Of a stretch of 33,183 nt of DNA, positions 1 through 9,592 are shown piece by piece. The stretch is taken from positions 1 to 33,183 of the forward strand of contig DRKU01000089.1 of NCBI GenBank assembly GCA_011051615.1, given 5' to 3'. The notes under the pieces were generated by a model. It did no database searches. It was not told the origin of the DNA and was given only the letters and a program-made list of their open reading frames with translations. The translations under genes and the position numbers were made by a program. The DNA is from Gammaproteobacteria bacterium (GTDB lineage: Bacteria > Pseudomonadota > Gammaproteobacteria > CAMYNG01). Position 1 is the first letter of the stretch. Every line of letters begins with the position of its first letter.

Positions 1-1
1 C

Positions 2-553
2 GCGGAGGTCAGGGGCAGAAAATTCACGCGCCTGATCATTACCTCCGCAGGCGGCGAAGTGGAAGCCGGCCTGGCACTGGGTACCTGGGTCCATGCACAG
101 GGACTCGACGTGGAGGTCAGGAACTACTGCCTGTCTTCCTGTGCCAACTACGTATTCACCGCAGCCCACCACAAGTACATCGCTCCGGGTGCAGTCGTGG
201 CCTGGCATGGTAATTACATCCTGCTGGAAAAAACGGGGGACTGGCGTGACGAGATCCCCCGGCGCATGCGCAAGTACGGTGAGACCGCCATGCAGGCAGA
301 GCGCCACCTGCATTCACAGGTAATGCGACTGGCGGCGCAGGAGCGCGCGTTCTTTGCCCGCATCGGCGTCGATGCCCGACTCTGTTACGTGGGCAAACAA
401 CCCCCATGGCAGGTGCCCAACTATTTCATGCTTGCAGCCGGGGACATGGCACGCTTCGGCGTCACGCGCGTCCATGCCCCAACCGGCTATCCACCGTCAC
501 GAACGACAATCCTCGGACAGGACATCCGCACCATCCAACCCGGAGAAGACTGA
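2..553 (+). CDS. Periplasmic Clp-fold (ClpP/crotonase-like, COG3904-type) protein, 5'-truncated by window edge
   Basis: Frame is open from base 2 (AEVRGRKFTRLIITSAGGEVEAGLALGTWVHAQGLDVEVRNYCLSSCANYVFTAA...); the SxGGxVxxGxxLG...SSCAN pattern is typical of Clp-fold proteins. The GTG at 59 is probably internal. Confidence 0.65.
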   Translation, partial: AEVRGRKFTRLIITSAGGEVEAGLALGTWVHAQGLDVEVRNYCLSSCANYVFTAAHHKYIAPGAVVAWHGNYILLEKTGDWRDEIPRRMRKYGETAMQAERHLHSQVMRLAAQERAFFARIGVDARLCYVGKQPPWQVPNYFMLAAGDMARFGVTRVHAPTGYPPSRTTILGQDIRTIQPGED

Positions 554-637
554 TCCCCGGGTGAAGCTGGTACTTTTCGTTACCGCGAGGCACTGGTACC
601 ATTGGCAGCAGTCACCAGGCCTAAAGGATCACCCACC

Positions 638-1144
638 ATGTTGCGTTGTCGTCTGATACCCCTCTCACTGTTGTTCCTGCTTACTTCCGCGGTGCAGGCC
701 GCCGATTACAAGGCGTGGTTGTCACTGCTGCCGGAGACGGTCATGGGCATGACGCGCGCGGGTGAACCCGATGGCGCCAATGTCACTATGGGCGAGATGC
801 AAAATTCCTCACTCACGCTGCGCTATCGAAAAGGGAGCGGAGACCATGCCCGACATGCAGAAATCATGGTCATCTATGACAGCAGCAAATCCCTGATCAT
901 GCCTTTTTCCATGGTGCGCGACATGCGCGTCGAAACACCGCAGGAAATACACAAGCCCACCACCTTGTCCGGATTCGATGCCATCTATCAACTTGACCGG
1001 CAAGTACCGCAAAACGCGCTCATCGTCATACTCAGGCCGGATCTGCTCATCAATATGACCTTCCAGCCTCCCATCAGTGAAGATGCCATAATGAAGTTCG
1101 CCGCCGAGTTGCCGCTGGCGGAACTGGCGAAAAGCGTGCCCTGA
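638..1144 (+). CDS. Small secreted protein of unknown function
   Basis: ATG at 638 gives signal peptide MLRCRLIPLSLLFLLTSAVQA|ADYK; preferred over the 602 start. Confidence 0.7.
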   Translation: MLRCRLIPLSLLFLLTSAVQAADYKAWLSLLPETVMGMTRAGEPDGANVTMGEMQNSSLTLRYRKGSGDHARHAEIMVIYDSSKSLIMPFSMVRDMRVETPQEIHKPTTLSGFDAIYQLDRQVPQNALIVILRPDLLINMTFQPPISEDAIMKFAAELPLAELAKSVP

Positions 1145-1153
1145 TCTCACCAC

Positions 1154-1897
1154 GTGGCCCTGATCTGGCAAAAGACACTCGCCGCTACCGACTACCAGGT
1201 CAGGAGCGCCGGTCAGACTCGCCGGCTATACACCAACGGTGTCTTCCACAGCCAGTACAACCCGAACCGGCCCTGGACCCACGGTGTCTGGGATCTGCTC
1301 ATGTTGCCGACCCTGTTCCATCAGCCGGGACAGATCAGGCGCGTGCTGGTCCTTGGAGTCGGTGGTGGCGCAGTGATCCGCCTGCTGCAGGAGCATATCC
1401 AGCCAGAAGAGATCATCGGCATCGACCTCAATACCGTACACCTCTCCGTAGCCCGACGCTTCTTTGGGGTAAAGCGATCTTCCGCACAACTGGTACGCGC
1501 TGACGCCTGTGACTGGCTACGCACGTACCGAGGTGCGCCCTTCGATCTCATCATCGACGATCTGTTTGGTGAGGAGGAGGGCGAACCGGTGCGCGCCGTC
1601 AACCTCGATGTGCCCTGGTGCCGGGTTCTGAAACGACACCTGTCCACCCGGGGAATAATCGTAGTCAATACCATGGGCAACCGGGATCTCCGCGAGAGCG
1701 CTTTTCTTTCTCACCCGGAGACCGCGCGCAGCTTCCGCAGCGCCTGGCGACTGAGCCTCCCCCTGTATGACAACGTCGTAGGCGCCTTTCTGCGCATTGA
1801 CGCTCGACGCAATACCTTATATAAGGCTCTCGATGTCCTGCCACGCACCGCGGGCAGGAAACTCGATTTCCGAATGCGAAGTATCCCCCTGCCATAA
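1154..1897 (+). CDS. Spermidine synthase-like SAM-dependent methyltransferase
   Basis: GTG start; Rossmann SAM motif VLVLGVGGGAVIRLLQEHIQPEEIIGIDLN and DLIIDDLFGE; 9-nt gap after the preceding CDS. Confidence 0.75.
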   Translation: MALIWQKTLAATDYQVRSAGQTRRLYTNGVFHSQYNPNRPWTHGVWDLLMLPTLFHQPGQIRRVLVLGVGGGAVIRLLQEHIQPEEIIGIDLNTVHLSVARRFFGVKRSSAQLVRADACDWLRTYRGAPFDLIIDDLFGEEEGEPVRAVNLDVPWCRVLKRHLSTRGIIVVNTMGNRDLRESAFLSHPETARSFRSAWRLSLPLYDNVVGAFLRIDARRNTLYKALDVLPRTAGRKLDFRMRSIPLP

Positions 1898-1951
1898 TCA
1901 GGGCATGCCGTCTCATGCTCATGTGACCGCAGCCCCACAAGGAAACACAGT

Positions 1952-2563
1952 ATGAAAATCAGTATCATCAGCGGCAGTCATCGCCAGAATTCACAGAGCG
2001 GTAAGGTAGCGCGGTATATACACGGGGAACTACAAGCAGGACTCGTTGAGGAAAGCTGGCTGTTGGACCTGGGTAAGACGCCATTCCCGCTCTGGGATGA
2101 GTCTATCTGGAACGGCGATCCCCAGTGGGAAAAAACACTTGCCCCGGCCCGGGCTCAGCTGACCGACAGCGACGCCTTTGTGATCGTCACGCCTGAGTGG
2201 CATGGCCAGGTACCGGCAGCACTGAAAAACTTCTTCCTGCTCTTCGGCAAGGCGGAACTGGGCCATAAGCCTGCACTGATCGTGGCCGTCTCATCCGGGA
2301 TCGGTGGCGCCTATCCGGTCGCTGAGTTGCGCATGAGCAGCTACAAGAATTGTCGTATCTGCTATATCCCGGATCATCTCATCATTCGGGAAGTGGAAAC
2401 AGTGCTCAATGACGATGACAGCAAAAATGACCCAAAGACCGACCCCTGGTACCGGGAGCGTATCCACTGGTCACTGACCATTCTACGTGAATATGCCATC
2501 GCCCTCGCGCAAGTGCGCGCGTCGGGAGTCACGGAGTCGGATAAGTTCGGCTACGGTATGTAA
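1952..2563 (+). CDS. NADPH-dependent FMN reductase / flavodoxin-like NAD(P)H oxidoreductase
   Basis: MKISIISGSHRQNSQSGKVARYI N-terminal FMN-binding motif and VTPEWHGQVPAALKNFF. Confidence 0.8.
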   Translation: MKISIISGSHRQNSQSGKVARYIHGELQAGLVEESWLLDLGKTPFPLWDESIWNGDPQWEKTLAPARAQLTDSDAFVIVTPEWHGQVPAALKNFFLLFGKAELGHKPALIVAVSSGIGGAYPVAELRMSSYKNCRICYIPDHLIIREVETVLNDDDSKNDPKTDPWYRERIHWSLTILREYAIALAQVRASGVTESDKFGYGM

Positions 2564-2568
2564 GCCCT

Positions 2569-3732
2569 TCAGTCGCGGCGCAATGCCTCGGAAGCGGCGA
2601 TAGGCGTCGGGTAACGCTGCACGACAAACCATGATGACAGGATAAACGTCAGCAGCGTACTGACCTGGATGATATACGATGCGCGTTCTCCAATCACTCC
2701 CAGTTGCCATGCCAGTACCGCCACGAATATGGAGAACTCGCTGATCTGTCCAAGGCGAACACCGATCTCCATGGAGCGGGGTGCCTCTTCGCCAAAATGC
2801 ACCAGCAGCCATTTGAAGATGAATGGCTTGGCAAGCATCATCAATGCGGCAAGCAATGTGGCAGGCAACAGGACCTGCTGGATAATCGAAAGATCGAAAC
2901 TCGCGCCCAGCGCGAAAAAGAAGATGATCAGAAAAAAATCACGCAGGGGCTTGAGGCTCTCGCCGATAAACAATGCCAATGGGCTCGTGGCCAGCACGAC
3001 CCCGGCGATAAAAGCACCGCTTTCCGCCGACAGACCTGCCAACGAGGCCAGTTCCGCCATGCTCAGACACCAGCCGATGGCCATGAGGAATATGTACTCA
3101 CGGATCTGATCGAAGCGCTGAATGAGTTTAACCAGCACGAAACGCTCGAACAACCAGGCAAACGTCACCACGCCAATCAGACTTAGCAGTAATTTCACCA
3201 GTTCCATGCTCAGATCGTTCGCCGTGCCGTGCGCCGGCAGCAACATGAGGATGAGGATGGCGACCAGATCCTGCAACAGCAGGATACTGATAATGATTTC
3301 ACCGGTATGCTGGTGATGTAGCACCGTGGTAGGCAAAAGCTTGAGGCCAATGATGGTAGACGAAAACATCATGGTCGCGCCAACCAGCAATGACTCAATC
3401 AGACTGAAACCAAATGCCAGCGCAAAACCAAACCCAATGGCGCTGAACAACAATGAGCTGACACCTGCCACCAGTGTCGTCTCACGGAACAGGTGTAACA
3501 GTTTCTGCGGGGGCAGGTTGGTGCCAAGCAGGAAGAGCAGGAAAATGATGCCGACTTCCGACATGTTGGCAATGATCGCCGGGTCACCCACCAGTCCCAG
3601 CACCGAGGGCCCAAGCAGAATACCGACAACGATATAGACCACCAGCAGGGACTGACGCGCATACAGGGCCAGGGTCGAGACCAGCGCCGCTCCGGCAAAG
3701 ATCAGAAACAATATGAACAGGTGGTCATCCAC
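2569..3732 (-). CDS. CPA2-family monovalent cation:H+ antiporter (KefB-like membrane domain)
   Basis: Multi-helix protein with VGILLGPSVLGLV, LFLLGTNLPPQ, GLSAESGAFIAGVVLA and IIFFFALGASFD motifs; no RCK/TrkA-N domain. Confidence 0.85.
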   Translation of the reverse strand: MDDHLFILFLIFAGAALVSTLALYARQSLLVVYIVVGILLGPSVLGLVGDPAIIANMSEVGIIFLLFLLGTNLPPQKLLHLFRETTLVAGVSSLLFSAIGFGFALAFGFSLIESLLVGATMMFSSTIIGLKLLPTTVLHHQHTGEIIISILLLQDLVAILILMLLPAHGTANDLSMELVKLLLSLIGVVTFAWLFERFVLVKLIQRFDQIREYIFLMAIGWCLSMAELASLAGLSAESGAFIAGVVLATSPLALFIGESLKPLRDFFLIIFFFALGASFDLSIIQQVLLPATLLAALMMLAKPFIFKWLLVHFGEEAPRSMEIGVRLGQISEFSIFVAVLAWQLGVIGERASYIIQVSTLLTFILSSWFVVQRYPTPIAASEALRRD

Positions 3733-3843
3733 AACTGGCTTCCCGGCGGCTCCCTCAAGGCCGGTTCAGTCTAGCAGCTTCACAGCAAGTGACTCAACAC
3801 GGCGAAGTCGATCAACGTAAACTGGTTTGCTAGACTCGCTGGT

Positions 3844-4191
3844 ATGAGAATACTCGGGCTTGTTTTTCTTTTCATGCTGCTGCCGGTGAACCTGGCAGCC
3901 GCTCCAGAGGCATGGGTCTATGGCCGTTGGGAACTGGTGCAGGATCCCGATGGCAGCCGCAGGGACTGGCTGGAATTTCTTCCCAATGGTGATGTCTTTA
4001 ATATCTGGCAGGACGGCACCCGCGTGACCGGTTTCTATGTGGTTACCAGTTACGATGTCAAGGCGGTATTCACCATCGATGGCAAGGATCTGCTCACGAC
4101 CTTCTTTTTCAACGACGCCCATGACGAACTGCGTATCGTCACCAGCGAAACAGGGCGTGAATCGGTCTACCGCAAGCTGCCCGCACCATAG
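3844..4191 (+). CDS. Small secreted protein of unknown function
   Basis: Signal peptide MRILGLVFLFMLLPVNLAAA; GRWELVQDPDGSRRDWLEFLPNGDVFNIWQDG suggests a small beta-rich, lipocalin-like fold (inference). Confidence 0.6.
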   Translation: MRILGLVFLFMLLPVNLAAAPEAWVYGRWELVQDPDGSRRDWLEFLPNGDVFNIWQDGTRVTGFYVVTSYDVKAVFTIDGKDLLTTFFFNDAHDELRIVTSETGRESVYRKLPAP

Positions 4192-4213
4192 ATCGGCAGG
4201 TACACTTCAGCCA

Positions 4214-7120
4214 TCAGACGATAATGATGGCACGTACCGCATCGAGACGCAGTTCTACCGAGTCGAGAACCTCGTTGACCTGCGCGTAGCGTGTGCGAAA
4301 CCAGGCGATCTCCTCTTCGCGTACATTGGGGTTGGCATGCTTCAGGGCATCGAGACGATCGGCTTCACCCAGCAACAGAGTCTCGGCCTCGTGGCGTGCA
4401 CTGGCAATCATCCGCGGTATCTCTCGCGCCGCTTCGCCCTCGGCCACATCCATGAGCTTGCGTAACACCGTCTGCTGACTGCGCACCACCGTACGTGCCG
4501 TCTCGCGATCTACCTTCTGTCCATACTGACGGATCACGTCGAAGCTCAGGGCGCGTCCATGGTCCTTACCGGAGGCATCCACCACCTTGCGTACCGCGGT
4601 AGCGGGCAGATAACGTGCCACATCCAACCTGGTATCGGCGACGGCCTGTAGCACGTAGATGCAGTCCAGTAACAGTGTCCCTGCACGCGCCCCCTTATAT
4701 CGGAGCGCCGTCATTGCCGTGTTGCCATATTCATTACTCATTACCATGTCCATGGCATCGGTAACCAGCGGGTGCTCCCAGGTCAGGAAACTGATGTCCT
4801 CATGCACCAACGCCGTCCTGCGATCATAAGTGGCGGTGAGCCCGTCTTCCGGTAAGCCGGGAAAGTAGCTGGTTTGCAGCTTGTCGCCGGCGCGCAGGAT
4901 CACGCATTTTTCACTGTGTGGTTCGCTGTCCACCCCAAAACAGTCGAACATGGCATCCATGTAGTCTGCCAGTTCCCGTTCGTGGCCGGCGGCCAGGGCA
5001 CGCTGATAAAGCTCCATGGCGCGCTGCGGTCGGCAGGAATTGTATTCCAGCAGACGATCACGGCCACGGGTAAGCTGTTCCCGATACTGCTGATTGAGCT
5101 GGCGCGTGGTCTCAAGCAGGGCAGGCAGATCACGCAGGCCTTCCTCCAGTTGATGCAGGCTGTCGATGAGTTCGTCCCTCACTTGCTCGAACACCGCCTG
5201 GCCCGAGGGACAGGTGTGCAGGAAGGCATCGAGACCGGTATGGAACCACCTGAACATGACCTCCTGCGCCGAGCCCCGCAGCCAGGGCACATGGATCTCA
5301 ATGGTCTGCGTCTGACCGATACGATCGAGGCGGCCGATGCGTTGTTCAAGCAGATCGGGATCCAGCGGCAGATCGAACAGGACCAGGTGATGGGCAAACT
5401 GGAAGTTACGTCCCTCGCTGCCGATCTCGGAGCAAACCAGCACCTGGGCACCCTCGGCATCGGCGAAATAGGCGGCGGCGCGATCACGCTCGAGGATCCC
5501 CATGCCCTCGTGAAACACTGCCACGTGCAGCCCCTCGCGTTTGCGGTAATGGTCACTCAGTTCCAGCACCGTCTCGGCATGCGCCGCGATGACCAGTACC
5601 TTTTGCGGCCGTAGTGAACGCAACAGGTCACGCAGCCAGCTGACACGGGGATCGAATTCGCACCAGTTGCCGGCGTTCTCTTCGGCCGCCATGTACAGGC
5701 GTTCCGGGCGCAACAGTTCACGTGCCTGTGTGATGCTGGTGGTCTGCATGGCTGCAATCAGTTGCGCGTACTTCTCCGGCAGGGGCAGGGCGGTCTCATG
5801 CAGCTGGCGCTCGGGAAATCCTCTGACTGCCTCGCGGGTGTTGCGGAACAGCACGCGCCCGGTGCCATGGCGATCCAGCAAATGTTCGATGAGCTGTTCA
5901 CTGAGTGCCTCTTTTTCAGCCCCGCCGGTGCTGGCCGTGATCTCGGCCAGCAGGTGCCGATTGTCCGATTCGGCCAGCGCCGTTTCCAGCACCCGGCGGG
6001 TATCGTCGTCCAGCGGTTCGCCGGCGAGCAGGCTGTCTACCGCATGGGCCAGCGGTTCATAGTCGGCTTCCTCGGCAACAAAGGCCTCGTAGTCGGGAAA
6101 GCGCACCGGGTCGAGCAGGCGCAGGCGGGCAAAGTGGCTCGCCTTACCCAGTTGTTCCGGTGTGGCGGTCAGCAGCAACACCCCCGGTATGCGGCCGGCG
6201 AGGGTCTCCACCAGCTGGTATTCGGGACTCGGCTGCTGCGCTGACCATTGCAGGTGATGCGCCTCATCGACGATGAGCAGATCGAACTGGCCATCACAGG
6301 CCTGCGCAGCACGCGACGCGTGGCGCGCGAGGAAGTCCACGCTGCACAGTACCAGTTGTTCGCTGTGGAAGGGGTTGGTCTGGCCGGAGCTTTCCTCGAT
6401 GGCGGTACAGCGTTCTTCATCGAAGATGGAAAAGCGCAGGTTGAAACGGCGCAGCATCTCCACCAGCCATTGGTAGATCAAGGTCTCGGGAACCAGGATC
6501 AGTGCGCGGCGTGCCCGCCCGGTGAGCAACTGCTGGTGGAGGATCATGCCGGCCTCGATGGTCTTGCCCAGCCCCACTTCGTCAGCAAGCAGGACGCGCG
6601 GCGCATAGCGATGCGCCACTTCATGGGCAATGTACAGCTGGTGAGGAATGAGGCTGGTACGCCCACCCACCAGGCCATGCATGTCCGAGTGCAACAGACG
6701 GCTGTGGTGCACGAGGGTTTCGAACCGCAATTCAAACCATTTGGCGCTGTCCACCTGGCCGCTAAGCAGGCGATCCGAGGCGCGGCTCAACTGGGTGCGG
6801 TGATCCAGCTCGTATTCGGGCAGGCTGACCGGTGTACCCGCCTCAGGCCCGTCTTCGCGCAGCCCCTCGTAGACGATGATGCCGTTCTGCTCACGCAGGG
6901 TGGTCACGCGCAGCTGCCAGCCATCCTCGCTGGCCAGCACATCGCCCGGCGCAAAGCGTACCCGCGTCAGCGGCGCACCGTCCACCGCGTAGGTGCGCCT
7001 CTCGCCCGTGGCGGGATAGGCCACGCTCACGCGGCGGGCATCGGCCTCGAGGATGAGACCCAGCCCCATCTGCAGTTCCGCATCACTGATCCAGCGCTGA
7101 CCCGGTACATATTGACTCAT
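4214..7120 (-). CDS. rapA: RNA polymerase-associated protein RapA (Swi2/Snf2 ATPase)
   Basis: 968 aa starting MSQYVPGQRWISDAELQMGLG; Walker A DEVGLGKTIEAG, DEAH box VDEAHHLQW, helicase C motif EQRIGRLDRIGQ. Confidence 0.95.
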   Translation of the reverse strand: MSQYVPGQRWISDAELQMGLGLILEADARRVSVAYPATGERRTYAVDGAPLTRVRFAPGDVLASEDGWQLRVTTLREQNGIIVYEGLREDGPEAGTPVSLPEYELDHRTQLSRASDRLLSGQVDSAKWFELRFETLVHHSRLLHSDMHGLVGGRTSLIPHQLYIAHEVAHRYAPRVLLADEVGLGKTIEAGMILHQQLLTGRARRALILVPETLIYQWLVEMLRRFNLRFSIFDEERCTAIEESSGQTNPFHSEQLVLCSVDFLARHASRAAQACDGQFDLLIVDEAHHLQWSAQQPSPEYQLVETLAGRIPGVLLLTATPEQLGKASHFARLRLLDPVRFPDYEAFVAEEADYEPLAHAVDSLLAGEPLDDDTRRVLETALAESDNRHLLAEITASTGGAEKEALSEQLIEHLLDRHGTGRVLFRNTREAVRGFPERQLHETALPLPEKYAQLIAAMQTTSITQARELLRPERLYMAAEENAGNWCEFDPRVSWLRDLLRSLRPQKVLVIAAHAETVLELSDHYRKREGLHVAVFHEGMGILERDRAAAYFADAEGAQVLVCSEIGSEGRNFQFAHHLVLFDLPLDPDLLEQRIGRLDRIGQTQTIEIHVPWLRGSAQEVMFRWFHTGLDAFLHTCPSGQAVFEQVRDELIDSLHQLEEGLRDLPALLETTRQLNQQYREQLTRGRDRLLEYNSCRPQRAMELYQRALAAGHERELADYMDAMFDCFGVDSEPHSEKCVILRAGDKLQTSYFPGLPEDGLTATYDRRTALVHEDISFLTWEHPLVTDAMDMVMSNEYGNTAMTALRYKGARAGTLLLDCIYVLQAVADTRLDVARYLPATAVRKVVDASGKDHGRALSFDVIRQYGQKVDRETARTVVRSQQTVLRKLMDVAEGEAAREIPRMIASARHEAETLLLGEADRLDALKHANPNVREEEIAWFRTRYAQVNEVLDSVELRLDAVRAIIIV

Positions 7121-7473
7121 TTCTCAGGCTCCTGACCCGCAAAAGCGCGCAATTCTAACAGGATCCGCGTCGCTGCCCCGCCTTTTCCCACACCCGGCCA
7201 TTCAGGAATAACCATGCCAGGACAAGGGCCAAAATTCCGTCACCGCGGAGGACAGGGCACGGTGCCCGGCCGCACCAGCCCCTGCTGGTGGGCCTGCGGG
7301 CGCCGATTTTCGTGGCTAGGCGCAGACACCACCACCCGGGTAAACTATCGCACGTGGCGTCAGACGGCGTCCTGTCCACCAGTTTGCGGCAACCTCCGGG
7401 ACATCGCCGGTCGTGCCGGAACGGCCATACCAACTGGTCAGTATTTGAACACCTGGAGCCACGGGAAACCTGC

Positions 7474-7872
7474 GTGTCCACCAGCACATCTGAAATTCTG
7501 TCTGTCGTCGAGAGCCCCGCGCATCCCGATCTGAGCGTACTGTATCGCAAGCTGGGCCTTGTCCCCCACCGCGTGCATTCGGTCCGCGAGGCCATCCGGT
7601 GGGTGAAAAAGTCCCCACCCGCCGTACTCGTTGGCGAGTTCTTCTACGGCTGGGGCAACAACTACGCCGGCGTCAATGTCAGCAACCTGGATGTCCTGCT
7701 CGCCAGCCTGCAGAAATACGCCCCCGCTTGCCGGGTGGTGGTGCTGGTGGAGCCGGCCGAGCGCCAGTACGTGGACAAGTTGCGCGCGCTGTTCGAGGTC
7801 CACGCCGTGCTGGTGCAGCCGGTCGCCGCCTCAGACATGGAGGCACAGCTGGCGCCACTGCTGGTATCCTGA
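7474..7872 (+). CDS. Receiver-like (pseudo-receiver) small protein, unknown function
   Basis: GTG start, 132 aa; PAVLVGEFFYG...VVVLVEPAERQYVDKLRALFEVHAVLVQPVAASDMEAQL follows a REC-like beta/alpha order without the canonical catalytic residues. Confidence 0.6.
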   Translation: MSTSTSEILSVVESPAHPDLSVLYRKLGLVPHRVHSVREAIRWVKKSPPAVLVGEFFYGWGNNYAGVNVSNLDVLLASLQKYAPACRVVVLVEPAERQYVDKLRALFEVHAVLVQPVAASDMEAQLAPLLVS

Positions 7873-7886
7873 CGTCGCAGCACGAG

Positions 7887-8723
7887 GTGAAAACCATTCT
7901 CATCAAATTTCTCATCTACGCCGTCGGCAGCCTGTTGCTGCTCAACGGCCTGTTCTATTTTCAACAGGCCCGCATGGTCTTCTTTCCACTACGTACGCTG
8001 GATCAGACCCCGCGCGAGTGGGGGCTCGATTTCGAGGATGTGCACCTCGAAACCAGTGACGGTGCACGCCTGCATGGCTGGTTCATTCCCGCTGGCGGCG
8101 AACACCCGCGCGGCACGCTGTTGTTCCTGCACGGCAATGCCGGCAACATCTCCCACCGCGGCGATTCGGTACGGATCTTTCACCGCCTGGGTCTCGACAT
8201 ACTGATCATCGACTACCGGGGTTATGGCCAGAGCAGCGGCAGTCCCTCGGAGGAGGGGCTGTATACCGACGCGCGCACCGCGTGGCACTACCTCACGGTG
8301 CAACGCAACATCCCGGCACATCAGATCACCTTGTTCGGTCGTTCGCTGGGCGGGGTGGTCGCCACGCGACTGGCCAGTGAGGTCCGCCCTGCGCGCCTGA
8401 TCGTCGAGTCCTCTTTTTCCTCGGCACGTGACATGGCACGCAGCATGATGCCGTGGCTGTCGCACCTGCTCGTCATGCGCTTCGACTTCGATGCCGCACG
8501 CTACATCCGTGACGTGCAGGTACCCGTGCTGATACTGCACAGTCCGCAGGACGAAATCATTCCCTTTGCACTGGGACAACGCCTCTACCAGCAGGCGCGG
8601 CAACCGAAGACCTTCGTACGCCTGCACGGCGTTCACAACTATGGTTTCATACTCAGTCAACCGGCCTACCAGCGCGCCCTGCAGGCATTCCTCGATAGTG
8701 ACAGCGGGAAACCGTCCTCATGA
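7887..8723 (+). CDS. Membrane-anchored alpha/beta hydrolase
   Basis: N-terminal TM helix VKTILIKFLIYAVGSLLLLNGLFYF; oxyanion region LFLHGNAGNISHR; nucleophile elbow LFGRSLGGVVA; VPVLILHSPQDEIIP; HGVHNYG. GTG 7887 preferred over the computed 7599 start. Confidence 0.85.
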   Translation: MKTILIKFLIYAVGSLLLLNGLFYFQQARMVFFPLRTLDQTPREWGLDFEDVHLETSDGARLHGWFIPAGGEHPRGTLLFLHGNAGNISHRGDSVRIFHRLGLDILIIDYRGYGQSSGSPSEEGLYTDARTAWHYLTVQRNIPAHQITLFGRSLGGVVATRLASEVRPARLIVESSFSSARDMARSMMPWLSHLLVMRFDFDAARYIRDVQVPVLILHSPQDEIIPFALGQRLYQQARQPKTFVRLHGVHNYGFILSQPAYQRALQAFLDSDSGKPSS

Positions 8724-9094
8724 GTGCGTGGGAGCTGGGTTTCATCCTGCTGCTGATCCTGGTGGCACTGCTCTGGCAACAGAAGCTGCGCGTCAGGGAG
8801 ATCGCCGTCGCCGCCGGGCGCCGTGCCTGCCAGAAGTCCGGCGTGGCCTTTCTCGACGACACGGTGGTATTACAGCAGACGCGCGTGCGCCGTGGCAGCA
8901 ATGGTCGCCTGGCGCTGACGCGGCGTTTTCATTTCGAGTTCGCCACCGATGGCCAGGTGCGCTTCGATGGTGCGGTAATCATGCAGGGTTACCGGGTGTG
9001 CGAGGTCGTACTTGATCCGACTGCCTTGCAGGCACCACGCACACCCATCGATGTCGATACCGCGCAGCTTCCCCTGGACCGGCCCCATGAATGA
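8720..9094 (+). CDS. DUF3301 domain-containing protein
   Basis: TM segment then WQQKLRVREIAVAAGRRACQKSGVAFLDDTVVLQQTRVRR...FHFEFATDG; ATGA overlap with the hydrolase gene. Confidence 0.75.
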   Translation: MSAWELGFILLLILVALLWQQKLRVREIAVAAGRRACQKSGVAFLDDTVVLQQTRVRRGSNGRLALTRRFHFEFATDGQVRFDGAVIMQGYRVCEVVLDPTALQAPRTPIDVDTAQLPLDRPHE

Positions 9095-9527
9095 AGCGAC
9101 GCCATTCTGGCAAACAAAGACACTCGAGGAGATGGATGACGGCGAGTGGGAAGCACTGTGTGACGGATGTGCGCGTTGTTGCATGGTCAAACTGGAAGAC
9201 GAGGACAGCGGCGAACTGCATTTCACCAATGTTGCCTGCCATCTGCTGGATCGCACGCAGTGCCGCTGCCGCGACTATGCACACCGCCGCCAACGGGTGC
9301 CCACCTGTCTCATGCTACGACCACTCGACCCACGACTGCTGACACAGTTGCCGTCCAGCTGTGCCTACCGTACCCTCGCCGAGGGCCGATCGCTGCCGTC
9401 ATGGCATCCCCTGGTCTCCGGTGATCCGGACAGTGTGCGGGCGGCGGGGATCAGCATGTGTGGATGCTGCCTGAGTGAGGAGAACGTTCACCCTGAGCAA
9501 CTCGTGGACCATGTTATCGAATTGTGA
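9087..9527 (+). CDS. YcgN-family cysteine cluster protein (UPF0260)
   Basis: FWQTKTLEEMDDGEWEALCDGCARCCMVKLEDED...CHLLDRTQCRCRDYAHRRQRVPTC; overlaps the preceding CDS by 8 bp. Confidence 0.85.
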   Translation: MNEATPFWQTKTLEEMDDGEWEALCDGCARCCMVKLEDEDSGELHFTNVACHLLDRTQCRCRDYAHRRQRVPTCLMLRPLDPRLLTQLPSSCAYRTLAEGRSLPSWHPLVSGDPDSVRAAGISMCGCCLSEENVHPEQLVDHVIEL

Positions 9528-9592
9528 TGCATGCCTTCCGCAACGCAATATTAGTATGCTTTAATATATAAAACCTTAACCAATCGACGATC

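Noticed and set aside
6248-7135. 295-aa plus-strand ORF (and 4874..5614, 246 aa)
   Set aside because: Antisense to rapA, which has intact ATPase motifs; no plausible domains.
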